64,000 nt of DNA from Ramlibacter pinisoli (lineage in GTDB: Bacteria; Pseudomonadota; Gammaproteobacteria; Burkholderiales; Burkholderiaceae_C): positions 1,736,001 to 1,800,000 of the forward strand of contig NZ_WSEL01000003.1 in the NCBI RefSeq assembly GCF_009758015.1, in the 5' to 3' direction. The notes under the pieces were generated by a model. That model was not told the DNA's origin, made no database searches, and worked only from the letters and a program-made list of their open reading frames with translations. Within the stretch, counting starts at the first letter, position 1; every line of letters starts with the position of its first letter. Below, one piece after another: positions 41,077 through 49,059 of this stretch. Position numbers and translations under genes: made by a program.

Positions 41077-42078
41077 TCAGCGGATGACGACGGGTTCGGT
41101 GCCGGACGTGCGCCGGCCCTCCAGGTCCATCATGCCGGTGGGCGTGCCCTCGAAGCCCGAGTGGGGCGCCGTCAGCGTCTCGTGGATGCGATGGGCCAGG
41201 TACCAGCTGGCGCGCAGGCGCGCCTCGCGTGTGAAGGAACCCAGGCGCGGCGTCAGGTACAGGTTCTCGCAGCTGTGCAGCGGGGTGCCACGGGAAGCGA
41301 AGCCCGCCTCCGCGCCGTCGAGCATGGCGGCCTCGATGCGCCCGTCGTCCAGCGCGGCCGCCAGCGCCGCACCGTCGAACAGTTGCGATCGGCTGGTGCC
41401 CACCCAGATCTGGCCCGGCTTGCAATGCGCCAGCAGCTTGGCGTTGACGAAGCCCTGGTAGCGCGAGGCGTACATCACCTGGACCGACACGGCGTCCGCG
41501 GCGCCCATCATCTCCTGCAGCCCGACCGGCTGGATGTTCAGGCGCGCCCAGACCGGCGCGGTGTGGTGGATGGCCGGGTCATACCCGACCAGGCGTGCAC
41601 CGAGCGAGTGCAGCATCATGGCCAGCGCATGGGCCGAGGGCGCCAGCCCCAGGATGCCGACGACGCTGCCGTGCAGTTCGCGGCCCAGCCGCACCTCGCC
41701 GTGGCGCTGGCCGGCCAGGGTGGTGCCGATGCCGCGCCGGAACAGCAGCAGCAGCGCGGTGAGCAGGTACTCGGCGTTGGAGCGCACGTTGGCGGCGTTG
41801 GCCTGGATGACACGGACGCTGCGCTCGCGGCAGGCTTCGAGGTCGGTGTTGTCGGTGGCGCCGTGCAGGCGGGCGACGGCCTTGAGCAGGGGCGCGAAGT
41901 CGAGAAACTCGCGCGTGATGACCATCTTGCGCGGCAACACCAGCGCCTGGGTGTTGTAGATCGCCTTGCGCAGGCCGCTGGGGTCGGTGGCGAGATCGGG
42001 CCGGAACTCGACCGAATGCCTCTCCTGCAGCCACTTCTGGGCCTCCGGGACAAGTCGTTCGACCAGTAAGATGTCCAA
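41077..42078 (-). CDS. D-2-hydroxyacid dehydrogenase-like protein with degenerate active site
   Basis: A 333-residue protein with the two-domain fold of D-isomer 2-hydroxyacid dehydrogenases: 'NVRSNAEYLLTALLLLFRRG' and 'LHGSVVGILGLAPSAHALAMMLHSLGARLVGYDP'. The dinucleotide loop is altered (GLAPSA, residues 144-149, in place of GxGxxG). Arg230 ('GTSRSQLFDG') and Glu257 ('LDGAEAGF') remain, but the catalytic His is replaced by Arg278 ('YLTPRLGSFT' instead of LTPHxGG). It is therefore probably not a working dehydrogenase. It is divergent from galU with 106 bases between. It could be a sensor or structural paralogue such as CtBP-like proteins. Confidence 0.85.
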   Translation of the reverse strand: MDILLVERLVPEAQKWLQERHSVEFRPDLATDPSGLRKAIYNTQALVLPRKMVITREFLDFAPLLKAVARLHGATDNTDLEACRERSVRVIQANAANVRSNAEYLLTALLLLFRRGIGTTLAGQRHGEVRLGRELHGSVVGILGLAPSAHALAMMLHSLGARLVGYDPAIHHTAPVWARLNIQPVGLQEMMGAADAVSVQVMYASRYQGFVNAKLLAHCKPGQIWVGTSRSQLFDGAALAAALDDGRIEAAMLDGAEAGFASRGTPLHSCENLYLTPRLGSFTREARLRASWYLAHRIHETLTAPHSGFEGTPTGMMDLEGRRTSGTEPVVIR

Positions 42079-42184
42079 CCGAGTTCCGCCTTTGTCCGAC
42101 AGGAAGATCAGCCGATGCGAACAGATGAGACGGCTGGCTCGTGAAAAACTGCGCGGACTTTAACCAGAAACACCTCTCCAGTCG

Positions 42185-43072
42185 ATGAAAAATGTCACGA
42201 GGATCAACAAGGCCGTGTTCCCGGTCGCCGGCCTTGGCACCCGATTCCTGCCCGCCACCAAGGCAGCTCCCAAGGAGATGCTCCCCGTCGTCGACAAGCC
42301 GCTGATCCAGTACGCGGTCGAGGAGGCCTACGAGGCCGGCATCCGGCACATGATCTTCGTCACCGGCCGCAACAAGCGCGCGATCGAGGACCATTTCGAC
42401 ACCGCCTACGAACTCGAGCACGAGCTCGAGGCCAGCGGCAAGAAGGAATTGCTGGAGCTGGTGCGCTCTCTCACGCCCGAGGACATGTTCTTCTCGTTCG
42501 TGCGCCAGCCGCGCGCCCTGGGCCTGGGCCACGCGGTCCTGTGCGCCGCGCCGCTGGTCAACGGCGACCCCTTCGCCGTGCTGCTGGCCGACGACCTGAT
42601 GTGCGGCCCGGACGGCGGCCCTTCGGTGATGGGGCAGATGGTCGAGCAGTTCGCCCGCACGCCCACCTGCATCCTGGCGGTGCAGGAAGTCCCGCGCGAC
42701 CACGTCAAGCGCTACGGCATCGTGGCCGGCGACAAGGTGGGCGATCACCTCATCAAGGTCAACCAGATGGTGGAAAAGCCCAGCCCCGAGAAAGCGCCCT
42801 CGCGCATGGGCGTGGCCGGCCGCTACATCCTCACCCCCGCCGTGTTCGACATGATCCGCTCCAATCCGCGCGGCGCGGGCGGCGAGATCCAGCTCACCGA
42901 CGGCATCGCCCGCCTGATCGACACCGAAGGCGTGCACGCCTACGAATACAAGGGTCGCCGCTACGACTGCGGCAGCAAGCAGGGCTTCCTGGAAGCGACG
43001 GTCGACTTCGCTCTCAAGCACCAGGAAGTCGGCGCCGATTTCCGCGAGTACCTCAAGGCCCTGAAGGCCTGA
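42185..43072 (+). CDS. galU: UTP-glucose-1-phosphate uridylyltransferase
   Basis: A 295-residue enzyme that makes UDP-glucose from UTP and glucose 1-phosphate for surface polysaccharides. 'KAVFPVAGLGTRFLPATKAAPKEMLPVVDKPLIQYAVEEA' (residues 9-48) is the nucleotide-binding start, 'VRQPRALGLGHAVLCA' (about 103-118) and 'VVEKPSPEKAPSRMGVAGRYILTP'-like segment (here MVEKPSPEKAPS) and 'GGEIQLTDGIARL' complete the family pattern. It stands alone. The last 20 bases overlap the convergent TPR gene of the flagellar operon. Confidence 0.96.
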   Translation: MKNVTRINKAVFPVAGLGTRFLPATKAAPKEMLPVVDKPLIQYAVEEAYEAGIRHMIFVTGRNKRAIEDHFDTAYELEHELEASGKKELLELVRSLTPEDMFFSFVRQPRALGLGHAVLCAAPLVNGDPFAVLLADDLMCGPDGGPSVMGQMVEQFARTPTCILAVQEVPRDHVKRYGIVAGDKVGDHLIKVNQMVEKPSPEKAPSRMGVAGRYILTPAVFDMIRSNPRGAGGEIQLTDGIARLIDTEGVHAYEYKGRRYDCGSKQGFLEATVDFALKHQEVGADFREYLKALKA

Positions 43073-44231
43073 CCGGCGGGGCCGCCACGCGGTCCTGCAC
43101 TTCGGCCGCCAGCGACCGCCGGAAGAACCCGGGCCGGTCGAGCAGGCGGCCCGCCAGCGCCGGCACGCCGTCGGCGCTGGCCTCCCCGGCCATGACGGCG
43201 CGCGCATAGCGGGCCGTGACGCAGGCCGGGTCGAGCTTCAGCGCGGTGCGCAGGGACGCCTCGGCCGCCTCGGCATCCCCGCCCAGCGCCTGGGCCAGCC
43301 CGACCGCGCCGTGGCTCTCGCCGAACGCCGGATCCAGGAACAGCGCCCGTTCGAACGCCCGCAGTGCCGCCTCACGATCGCCCGCCAGCAGGCAGGCCCA
43401 CCCCAGCCCGTGCCAGGTACCGATGTGGCCGGGCATGCCGCCGATGGCGCGCTGGAAGCGCAGCCGCGCCTGGCCTGTATCGCCACGCTGCAGGCTGGCC
43501 ATGCCAGCCAGGGACCAGGTGCGTCCTTCCGCCGGCCGCGCGGCCAGTGCCCGGTCGATGAACGCCTCGGCCGGCGCGTCCTGGCGCCGCAGGAGGGCCA
43601 GACTGGCCAGGGTGAGCAGCGCGTCCGCATGGGCGGCATCGGTTGCCAGCGCAGCCTGCGCCAGTCGCTCGGCCAGGTCGAGTTCCCCCGCGTCCCAGGC
43701 CAGCACGCTGGCGACGCCTTGCCCCGCCGGTTGCAGTCGGCCCGCCGCCTCCTCGCCCACAGTCCACTCGAGGGCAGCCTGGTGCCGGCCAGCCTGCTGC
43801 AGCGTCCTCAGCCACAGGACCTGGAGCGAGGCCAACACGGTCGGCTCGAGCGGGGGATCGTCCGCGCCCGCCAAGTGCGGCCGCAACAGGTCCAGGCAGT
43901 GGTCGGTCTGGCCGGCCTGGTGCGCGATCCAGGCCAGGTCGTGGTTGACCACGGCCGCCGGCGCACCGGCTGCGCGGGCCCGCGCCAACAGTGCCCGCGC
44001 CGACGGCACATCGCGTTGCGCCAGTCGGACCTGGGCCAGCCGGTGCAACCACGCCCCGGCCTCGGCGCCGTCCGCCACGCCGGCCTCGGCATGCAGGGCC
44101 GCGGCGTCGAGCCGCCCGGCGCCGCGGGCCGCTTCGAAGGCGGACAGGCGCAAGGCGGCATTGCCCGCATCCTGCCGCAGCCAGCCCTCCAGCAGGGCGA
44201 GACGGGCGGTGGCCGGTGTCATGGGCGACAT
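43053..44231 (-). CDS. Tetratricopeptide-repeat protein, last gene of the flagellar operon
   Basis: A 392-residue, almost all-helical protein rich in Ala, with about eight TPR-like units; clear ones are 'GRTWSLAGMASLQRGDTGQARLRFQRAIG' and 'GTWHGLGWACLLAGDREAALRAFERALFLDPAFGESH' (residues about 245-320). No signal peptide or membrane segment, so it is probably cytosolic. It lies 10 bases downstream of the fliA-type gene. TPR proteins occur with flagellar and type III genes as chaperones or assembly regulators; its role here is unknown. It overlaps galU convergently. Confidence 0.8.
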   Translation of the reverse strand: MSPMTPATARLALLEGWLRQDAGNAALRLSAFEAARGAGRLDAAALHAEAGVADGAEAGAWLHRLAQVRLAQRDVPSARALLARARAAGAPAAVVNHDLAWIAHQAGQTDHCLDLLRPHLAGADDPPLEPTVLASLQVLWLRTLQQAGRHQAALEWTVGEEAAGRLQPAGQGVASVLAWDAGELDLAERLAQAALATDAAHADALLTLASLALLRRQDAPAEAFIDRALAARPAEGRTWSLAGMASLQRGDTGQARLRFQRAIGGMPGHIGTWHGLGWACLLAGDREAALRAFERALFLDPAFGESHGAVGLAQALGGDAEAAEASLRTALKLDPACVTARYARAVMAGEASADGVPALAGRLLDRPGFFRRSLAAEVQDRVAAPPVRPSGP

Positions 44232-44241
44232 GCGCGGCGCC

Positions 44242-45024
44242 TCAGCAGCTGAGATCCAAGCCGGCCTCGGCCAGCCCGGCGCGCAGGCGCTGCATCGCCT
44301 GCTTGTGGATCTGCGAGATGCGCCCCTTGGTCAGGCCCAGCGTGGCTGCGATCTGGTCAAAGCGCTGCTCTTGCAGATAGTGCGACCGCACCACGGTTTT
44401 TTCCGCCGGCGGCAGGGCTTCGACCAGGGCATGCAGCCGCTGGCGCATCTGGCGCAGCTCCGCCTGGCGGTAGAACGGCGCCGTCACCGTGCCCTCGCCG
44501 GTGTCGACCATCGCGGTGCCCTCCAGCAGCCAGGCCAGCGCCAGGCCGATGCCCACCTCGGCCACATAGCGCAGCAACTGCTCGGGCCGGCGCAGCGCTG
44601 CGTGGTCGGCGGCACCACTGTCGGCCAATGCCGCGGCCTTGACGGCCTGGGCATGCTCGGCCCGCAGGCGCTGGCGGGCGGCGATCTGCTGCTGCTTCTC
44701 GGTCAGCCGCTCGATCCCGTTCAGGATCGCGCCATGCATGCGGCGGGCGGCGAAGGTCCTGAACTGCGCGCCCTGGTCGGGGTCGAAGCGGTCCATCGCT
44801 TCCAGCAGGCCGATCTGGGCGTACTGCAGGTAGTCGCCGAATTCGATGTCGTCGTGGAAGCGACGCGCATAGTAGGTCGCCGCGAGCACACGCGAATAGT
44901 CGAGGTGGAGGTCAAGCAAGGCGCCGCGCGCCGCCTCGTCGCCGCCGGTCCTGAACCTGCGCCAGAGCTGGGCCTCCTCGAGCGGCAGCGCAGTCGATGG
45001 ACGGGCTTGGCTGGCTTGCTCCAT
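44242..45024 (-). CDS. fliA: Flagellar sigma factor FliA-like (sigma-28 family)
   Basis: A 260-residue sigma factor. Region 2: 'FGDYLQYAQIGLLEAMDRFDPDQGAQFRTFAARRMHGAILNGIE' (about residues 62-105) is characteristic of FliA; region 4: 'AETLPPAEKTVV'-like helix and 'FDQIAATLGLTKGRISQIHKQAMQRLRAGL' at the end. It is slightly longer than E. coli FliA. ATG at 45024 was chosen over GTG at 45030. It is the penultimate gene of the operon, so its level should rise with basal-body expression. No anti-sigma flgM is seen in the window. Confidence 0.9.
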   Translation of the reverse strand: MEQASQARPSTALPLEEAQLWRRFRTGGDEAARGALLDLHLDYSRVLAATYYARRFHDDIEFGDYLQYAQIGLLEAMDRFDPDQGAQFRTFAARRMHGAILNGIERLTEKQQQIAARQRLRAEHAQAVKAAALADSGAADHAALRRPEQLLRYVAEVGIGLALAWLLEGTAMVDTGEGTVTAPFYRQAELRQMRQRLHALVEALPPAEKTVVRSHYLQEQRFDQIAATLGLTKGRISQIHKQAMQRLRAGLAEAGLDLSC

Positions 45025-45031
45025 GGCCACG

Positions 45032-45856
45032 TCAATGGAACGAGCCGACCAGCGCCTTGAGCAGCAAGGCCCAGCCGTCCACGAGGACGAACACCAGGAT
45101 CTTCAGCGGAAGCGCAACCGTGGACGGGGGCAGCATCATCATGCCCAGGCTCATCAACGAAGCCGACACCACGAGATCGATGAGCAGGAACGGCAGCCAG
45201 ACGACGAAGCCGATCTGGAACGCAGCCCGCAGCTCCGACAGCATGAAGGCCGGGATGAGCTGCACGTTGCTCACCTCGGCCAGGCTGGCAGGCGGACGTG
45301 CATGCGACAGCTCCACCGTCAGCGCCAGGTCCTCCTCCCGGGTCTGTCGCACCATGAACTCGCGCAGCGGGCCGGCCCCCCGCTCATAGGCGGCGTCCAT
45401 GGCGAGTGTGCCGTCCATGAAGGGCTGGAAAGCCTGGTGGTTCACTTGGTGCAACACCGGGGCCATGGTGAAGAGCGTCAGGAACAGCGCCAGACCGATC
45501 ACCACCGGGTTGGGCGGCGTTTCCGGCATGCCGAGGGCGTGGCGCAGCATCGACAGCACGATGACGATCCGGAGAAAGGAGGTCAGGCAGACGAGCAGGG
45601 CGGGAAGAACCGCCAGCGCCGTCAGACCGAGCACGATGCGCAAGGCTTGCGACGTGCCCTGCTGCTGGCCCGGCGACGGCAGATCCGCCACCAGGCCCTT
45701 CCGCGCCGGCGTGCTGGTCTGCAAGCGAACTGCAGCCCGTTGCGCGCCGGGTCCCGCTCCTGGCACAGCTTCCTGCGGGGCCGCCGCTGCCCATCCGCCG
45801 AACGACAGCCAGGCGGCGACCGCCAGCCAGCCCAGGACGCGGCACCAGCGCCTCAT
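45032..45856 (-). CDS. fliP: Flagellar export gate protein FliP
   Basis: A 274-residue export-gate subunit with a cleavable signal peptide (residues 1-27) and a long periplasmic linker to about residue 70. Hallmarks: 'SFLRIVIVLSMLRHALGMPETPPNPVVIGLALFLTLFTMAPV' (about 100-140) and 'LIPAFMLSELRAAFQIGFVVWLPFLLIDLVVSASLMSLGMMMLPP' (C-terminal). It is longer than minimal FliP (about 245) because of the linker. The ATG overlaps the fliO stop (ATGA). With FliQ, FliR, FlhA and FlhB it forms the channel for hook and filament subunits. Confidence 0.95.
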   Translation of the reverse strand: MRRWCRVLGWLAVAAWLSFGGWAAAAPQEAVPGAGPGAQRAAVRLQTSTPARKGLVADLPSPGQQQGTSQALRIVLGLTALAVLPALLVCLTSFLRIVIVLSMLRHALGMPETPPNPVVIGLALFLTLFTMAPVLHQVNHQAFQPFMDGTLAMDAAYERGAGPLREFMVRQTREEDLALTVELSHARPPASLAEVSNVQLIPAFMLSELRAAFQIGFVVWLPFLLIDLVVSASLMSLGMMMLPPSTVALPLKILVFVLVDGWALLLKALVGSFH

Positions 45857-46290
45857 GCGGGCTCCGCAAATCCGCTTGCGCCCTGCCGTCGCGCCAGCAG
45901 GATGACCTGGCCCTCGGTGCAGCCGATCAGGAGTTCCTCGTCGTGCCAGCGCACGGCATGGACCGCGGCGCCCTTGCCGAGCATCTGGCTGGACAGCCGC
46001 TCGATGGCCGCGCGCCCCGTGCGGCCCCGGCGCGCCCCCAGCGCGCGCAGGCCACCGGACTGCAAGGCGACCAGCAGGCCGCCGCCCAGGCTCAGGCCGA
46101 GCACGAGGAGGACCGTGACGGCCGACACGTCGCTGACCGCAGGCTCGCCACGGCGCAAGGGCAAGGCAGCAGAGACCCGTGGGAGTTCCACCTGCGGTTC
46201 GGTGTCCGCTGCGTCCACCCCACGCGCCGGCGAGCAGCACAGGAACGCCGCCAACGCCGCGGCCAGCCAACCGGAATGCGCGCGCCGCAT
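45853..46290 (-). CDS. fliO: FliO-like flagellar export accessory protein
   Basis: A 145-residue protein with a signal peptide (1-27), a short periplasmic part, one membrane segment (about residues 56-78, 'AVTVLLVLGLSLGGGLLVALQ') and a small cytosolic domain ending 'VHAVRWHDEELLIGCTEGQVILLAR'. Size, topology and place between fliN and fliP identify it as FliO, which helps assemble the FliP ring. Sequence identity to known FliO is low, as usual. Its stop overlaps fliP. Confidence 0.8.
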   Translation of the reverse strand: MRRAHSGWLAAALAAFLCCSPARGVDAADTEPQVELPRVSAALPLRRGEPAVSDVSAVTVLLVLGLSLGGGLLVALQSGGLRALGARRGRTGRAAIERLSSQMLGKGAAVHAVRWHDEELLIGCTEGQVILLARRQGASGFAEPA

Positions 46291-46301
46291 CGCCCGTCCG
46301 G

Positions 46302-46652
46302 CTAGATGCCCAGCGGCAACGGCAGTTCGGTGACGCGGACCGCGAAGCGATCCTCCACCGCGACGAGCTGGCCCCGGGCGACGACGCGGCCGTTCAAGAG
46401 CAGGTCCACCGGGGCGTCGAGCGTGCGATCGACGGGCAGCACCGCCTGCTCCCGGGCCCCCAGCAACTCGCCCACCGTAAGGACGACCTCGCCCACGCAG
46501 GCCTGCAGGCGAATGTCCACGGCGTGGAGTGGATTCACCGCGGGCGCCAACGCGACCGTGGCCTGCGGCTCGGCAGCTTCTTCCAGCGTGATGGTGTGCG
46601 CCGGCAGCGGCTCATCGATCAGCTCGATGCCGGGCCAGGTGTCTTGCGTCAT
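46302..46652 (-). CDS. fliN: Flagellar switch/C-ring protein FliN
   Basis: A 116-residue protein with the SpoA domain at the C-terminus: 'DIRLQACVGEVVLTVGELLGAREQAVLPVDRTLDAPVDLLLNGRVVARGQLVAVEDRFAVRVTEL' spans residues about 46-110 with the 'G..V...G..VAVEDRFAVRVTE' hallmark. The N-terminal 40 residues are acidic and variable. It forms the base of the C-ring with the FliM-like protein. ATG at 46652 overlaps the stop of the fliM-like gene (ATGA). Confidence 0.93.
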   Translation of the reverse strand: MTQDTWPGIELIDEPLPAHTITLEEAAEPQATVALAPAVNPLHAVDIRLQACVGEVVLTVGELLGAREQAVLPVDRTLDAPVDLLLNGRVVARGQLVAVEDRFAVRVTELPLPLGI

Positions 46653-47467
46653 GGGAACTCCTTGGGGACGGATGCGAGGGGTGCCAGCACGATGGCCTTT
46701 CGGTCGCCGCGCCGGGCCAGGTGCGCCGCGAAGCAGGGTCGGCCTTGCCCGTCGGTGACGGTGGCGGGCTGCTGCAGGCCGTGGTCGAGGCGCACGACGT
46801 CGTCGATGCGCAGCCCGGCCAACGCGCCGAGGTCGACCGTGCAGCCAGCGAGACGGACCTGCAATGCGAGACGCCGGTTGCGCAGCGCCTCATCCAGGCC
46901 CACCAGGGCCGCAGGCTCGGACCGTTGCGGTGCAACTCGGGGAATGAGGGGGTCGATTGCTTCGGCGGACAGCAGGAGCAACTGGCGACGCGGCGCCAGT
47001 GCCTGCTCGACCAGCACCGCGCCGGACCAGGGCGCCACGTCGTCCACCGTCGGTCCCCGGCTGGGCGATGGCGCCACTATCAGGCCGAGGAGGGACGCCA
47101 GCCGTGACTGCAGGTCGGCGGCGCACTGCCCTCCCAGCGCGGCAGCGAGCGGCCCCGCCGGCACGTCGCCCCACAGGATGCGGCGCAGGTCCGCACCCAG
47201 CATCGTGTCGCCCATCCACGCGCGGACCTCGCCGTCCGAGGTGGTGAGCGCCACCCAGGTGGCCAGGTGCAGGTCGGCCGCTCCGGCCGCTCGCGCCGTG
47301 CAGCCCCCGGCCGGAGCCGACAGGCCCCAGGCGAGCGACCACGCGGCCTGCACCGTGTCCAGGCGCTGGCAGGCGGACTGCAGCTGCGACTGGCTCCACC
47401 CGCGCAGGGGACGCCAGGCCGGGACGTGTGGCGCGCAGGCGCGGGCGGGACCCGCCGTGCCGCCCAT
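46649..47467 (-). CDS. fliM: FliM-like C-ring protein, short and without a CheY-binding N-terminus
   Basis: A 272-residue protein in the fliM position, before fliN. The C-terminal SpoA domain is recognisable ('VRLAGCTVDLGALAGLRIDDVVRLDHGLQQPATVTDGQGRPCFAAHLARRGDRKAIVL', residues about 203-262). The middle part is divergent from the CheC-like FliM domain. It is about 60 residues shorter than usual FliM and lacks the N-terminal LSQ-E-IDALL type peptide that binds CheY-phosphate; the start has instead a Pro/Trp-rich 'VPAWRPLRGW'. It resembles injectisome SctQ in this. It starts 2 bases after the hook gene stop. Confidence 0.78.
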   Translation of the reverse strand: MGGTAGPARACAPHVPAWRPLRGWSQSQLQSACQRLDTVQAAWSLAWGLSAPAGGCTARAAGAADLHLATWVALTTSDGEVRAWMGDTMLGADLRRILWGDVPAGPLAAALGGQCAADLQSRLASLLGLIVAPSPSRGPTVDDVAPWSGAVLVEQALAPRRQLLLLSAEAIDPLIPRVAPQRSEPAALVGLDEALRNRRLALQVRLAGCTVDLGALAGLRIDDVVRLDHGLQQPATVTDGQGRPCFAAHLARRGDRKAIVLAPLASVPKEFP

Positions 47468-47469
47468 GG

Positions 47470-48648
47470 CTACTTCGCCTTCATGTTGAGCAGCTCCTGG
47501 AGCATGTCGTTCGCGGTCGAGATGACTTGCGACGACGCCTGGTAGCCACGCTGCATCACCACCAGTTCGCTGAACTCGCGCGCCAGGTCGACGTTGGACA
47601 TCTCGAGCTGGCCCGCATGCACCGCGCCGAAGCCGCCGTCGCCGGCCGTTCCCAGTTCCCAGGGCTGGCCGCCCGCGGCGACAAAGCGATTGCCGCCGGC
47701 GCTCTCCGTGGCGTCGGCCGAACGCGCCCGCGCCAGCAGCAAGCGGGCGCCTTCGACCTCCTGGCCGTTCGAATAGGTCGCGACCAAAGCGCCGCGCGCG
47801 TTGAACGTCAGCTTGGTGAGGCTGCCGGGCGGGCGTCCGTCCTGGGCGGACATGGCCAGCGTCGAGAGATTGCCCGCCGCGTACGAGGTGACGTCGGCGG
47901 AGAAATCCAGGACGACCACCTGCGCCGCCTTGCCCGCCGGCGTGTAGGTGAAGCTCGGCTTGCCACTGGCGGCGTCGGGGCGGCCGTCGATGAACTGCAT
48001 CGTGGCCTCCCCGACGGTGGTGGCGCCGTCCAGCAGCTCCACCTTCCAGCTCCCGATGGCCTGGTCGTCCGTGCGGGTGAACTTCACCGCCAGTTCATGC
48101 GTCTCGCCCATGGCGTCATGCACGTGCACCGAGGGAATGGTCTGCGTCTCGACCGTGCTCGACAGGTTGCCGGCGAAGCGGGCGACCGCGGTGGGGGCGC
48201 CCGCCGTCGTCTTCAGGCCCAACAGCGAGAGCGGCGCGTCGACCCCGGCGGCATCCCGTCCCAGCACCAGAGCGCCGTTGGCGCGGTCGACCAGGCGGCC
48301 GTCCGCGTCGAACTGGAAATTGCCGGCGCGGGTGTAGCGCGTGCTGCCGTCCTCGGGCCGCAGGACGAAGAGGCCATCGCCATCGATGGCGAGGTCGAAC
48401 GGGTTGCCCGTGTCGCGCAGATCGCCCTGGCGCAGGTCGAGCTGCGTCCCCGTGGTCGCCAGTCCGTGCCCCAGCTGCGTGGCTCGTCCGCCGGCCTGAT
48501 CGGCGCCGGTGTAGAACAGGTCGGCGAACTGCAACGAGCTGGCCTTGTAGCCGGGCGTGTCCAGGTTGGCGGTGTTGTTGGCGATGACGCGCAGGCCGCG
48601 CGAATAGCCCTGCAGGCCGGTCATTCCCACGTGGATGGAATCGAGCAT
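47470..48648 (-). CDS. flgE: Flagellar hook protein FlgE
   Basis: A 392-residue axial protein. 'MTGLQGYSRGLRVIANNTANLDTPGYKASSLQFADLFYTG' (residues 9-48) is the hook/rod N-terminal helix with the ANNTANLDTPGYK motif, and the C-terminal 'LEMSNVDLAREFSELVVMQRGYQASSQVISTANDMLQELLNM' completes the coiled-coil D0 domain. 'GDGLFVLRPEDGSTRYTRAGNFQFDADGRLV' is typical. It forms the hook polymer exported through the channel. Length is near that of E. coli FlgE (402). Confidence 0.96.
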   Translation of the reverse strand: MLDSIHVGMTGLQGYSRGLRVIANNTANLDTPGYKASSLQFADLFYTGADQAGGRATQLGHGLATTGTQLDLRQGDLRDTGNPFDLAIDGDGLFVLRPEDGSTRYTRAGNFQFDADGRLVDRANGALVLGRDAAGVDAPLSLLGLKTTAGAPTAVARFAGNLSSTVETQTIPSVHVHDAMGETHELAVKFTRTDDQAIGSWKVELLDGATTVGEATMQFIDGRPDAASGKPSFTYTPAGKAAQVVVLDFSADVTSYAAGNLSTLAMSAQDGRPPGSLTKLTFNARGALVATYSNGQEVEGARLLLARARSADATESAGGNRFVAAGGQPWELGTAGDGGFGAVHAGQLEMSNVDLAREFSELVVMQRGYQASSQVISTANDMLQELLNMKAK

Positions 48649-48657
48649 GGGACGGCC

Positions 48658-49059
48658 TCAACGCACGGAGACGATGCGGCTGAGGTCCACGTCGGCCACC
48701 ACCGAGCCCGCCGTGGTGGTGATGCTCACCAGCGGGGACGTGCCTTGCAGCGACAGGCTCGAGACGACACCGGAAATGCTGCCGCTATCGCCGGTGGCGC
48801 TCACCGTCTTGCCGATCAGCCCGATGGACTGGAGGGCGGCCTGGTTCGCCACCAGCAGTTCCAGCTTGTCGTTCAGGCGTTGTGACTGCTCCAGCGACGT
48901 GAACTGCGCCATCTGGGCCATGAACGCCTGGTTGTCCATGGGCTTGAGCGGGTCCTGGTAGTTCAGCTGGGTCAGCAGGACCTTCAGAAAGTCCTGCAGG
49001 CCCATCGCCTGTCCGGCGGCGGAGGCCGCCGTGCCGCTGATCGCACCGAGTTCCATCAT
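48658..49059 (-). CDS. flgD: Hook cap protein FlgD, short form
   Basis: A 133-residue protein. The N-terminal 'MGLQDFLKVLLTQLNYQDPLKPMDNQAFMAQMAQFTSLEQSQRLNDKLELL' (residues 19-69) is the strongly conserved FlgD part that caps the growing hook. The rest ('IGLIGKTVSATGDSGSISGVV') is a small beta domain only; the usual FlgD (about 230) has an extra tudor/fibronectin portion that is missing. Starts at one of two adjacent ATG codons, 49059 or 49056. It overlaps the fliK-type gene's end. Confidence 0.93.
   Translation of the reverse strand: MMELGAISGTAASAAGQAMGLQDFLKVLLTQLNYQDPLKPMDNQAFMAQMAQFTSLEQSQRLNDKLELLVANQAALQSIGLIGKTVSATGDSGSISGVVSSLSLQGTSPLVSITTTAGSVVADVDLSRIVSVR

Noticed and set aside
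43053..43072. Overlap of galU and the TPR gene as a sign of a wrong stop or a fusion
   Set aside because: The two genes are convergent and both proteins have sensible C-termini; short convergent overlaps also occur at scpA and aroD in this window.
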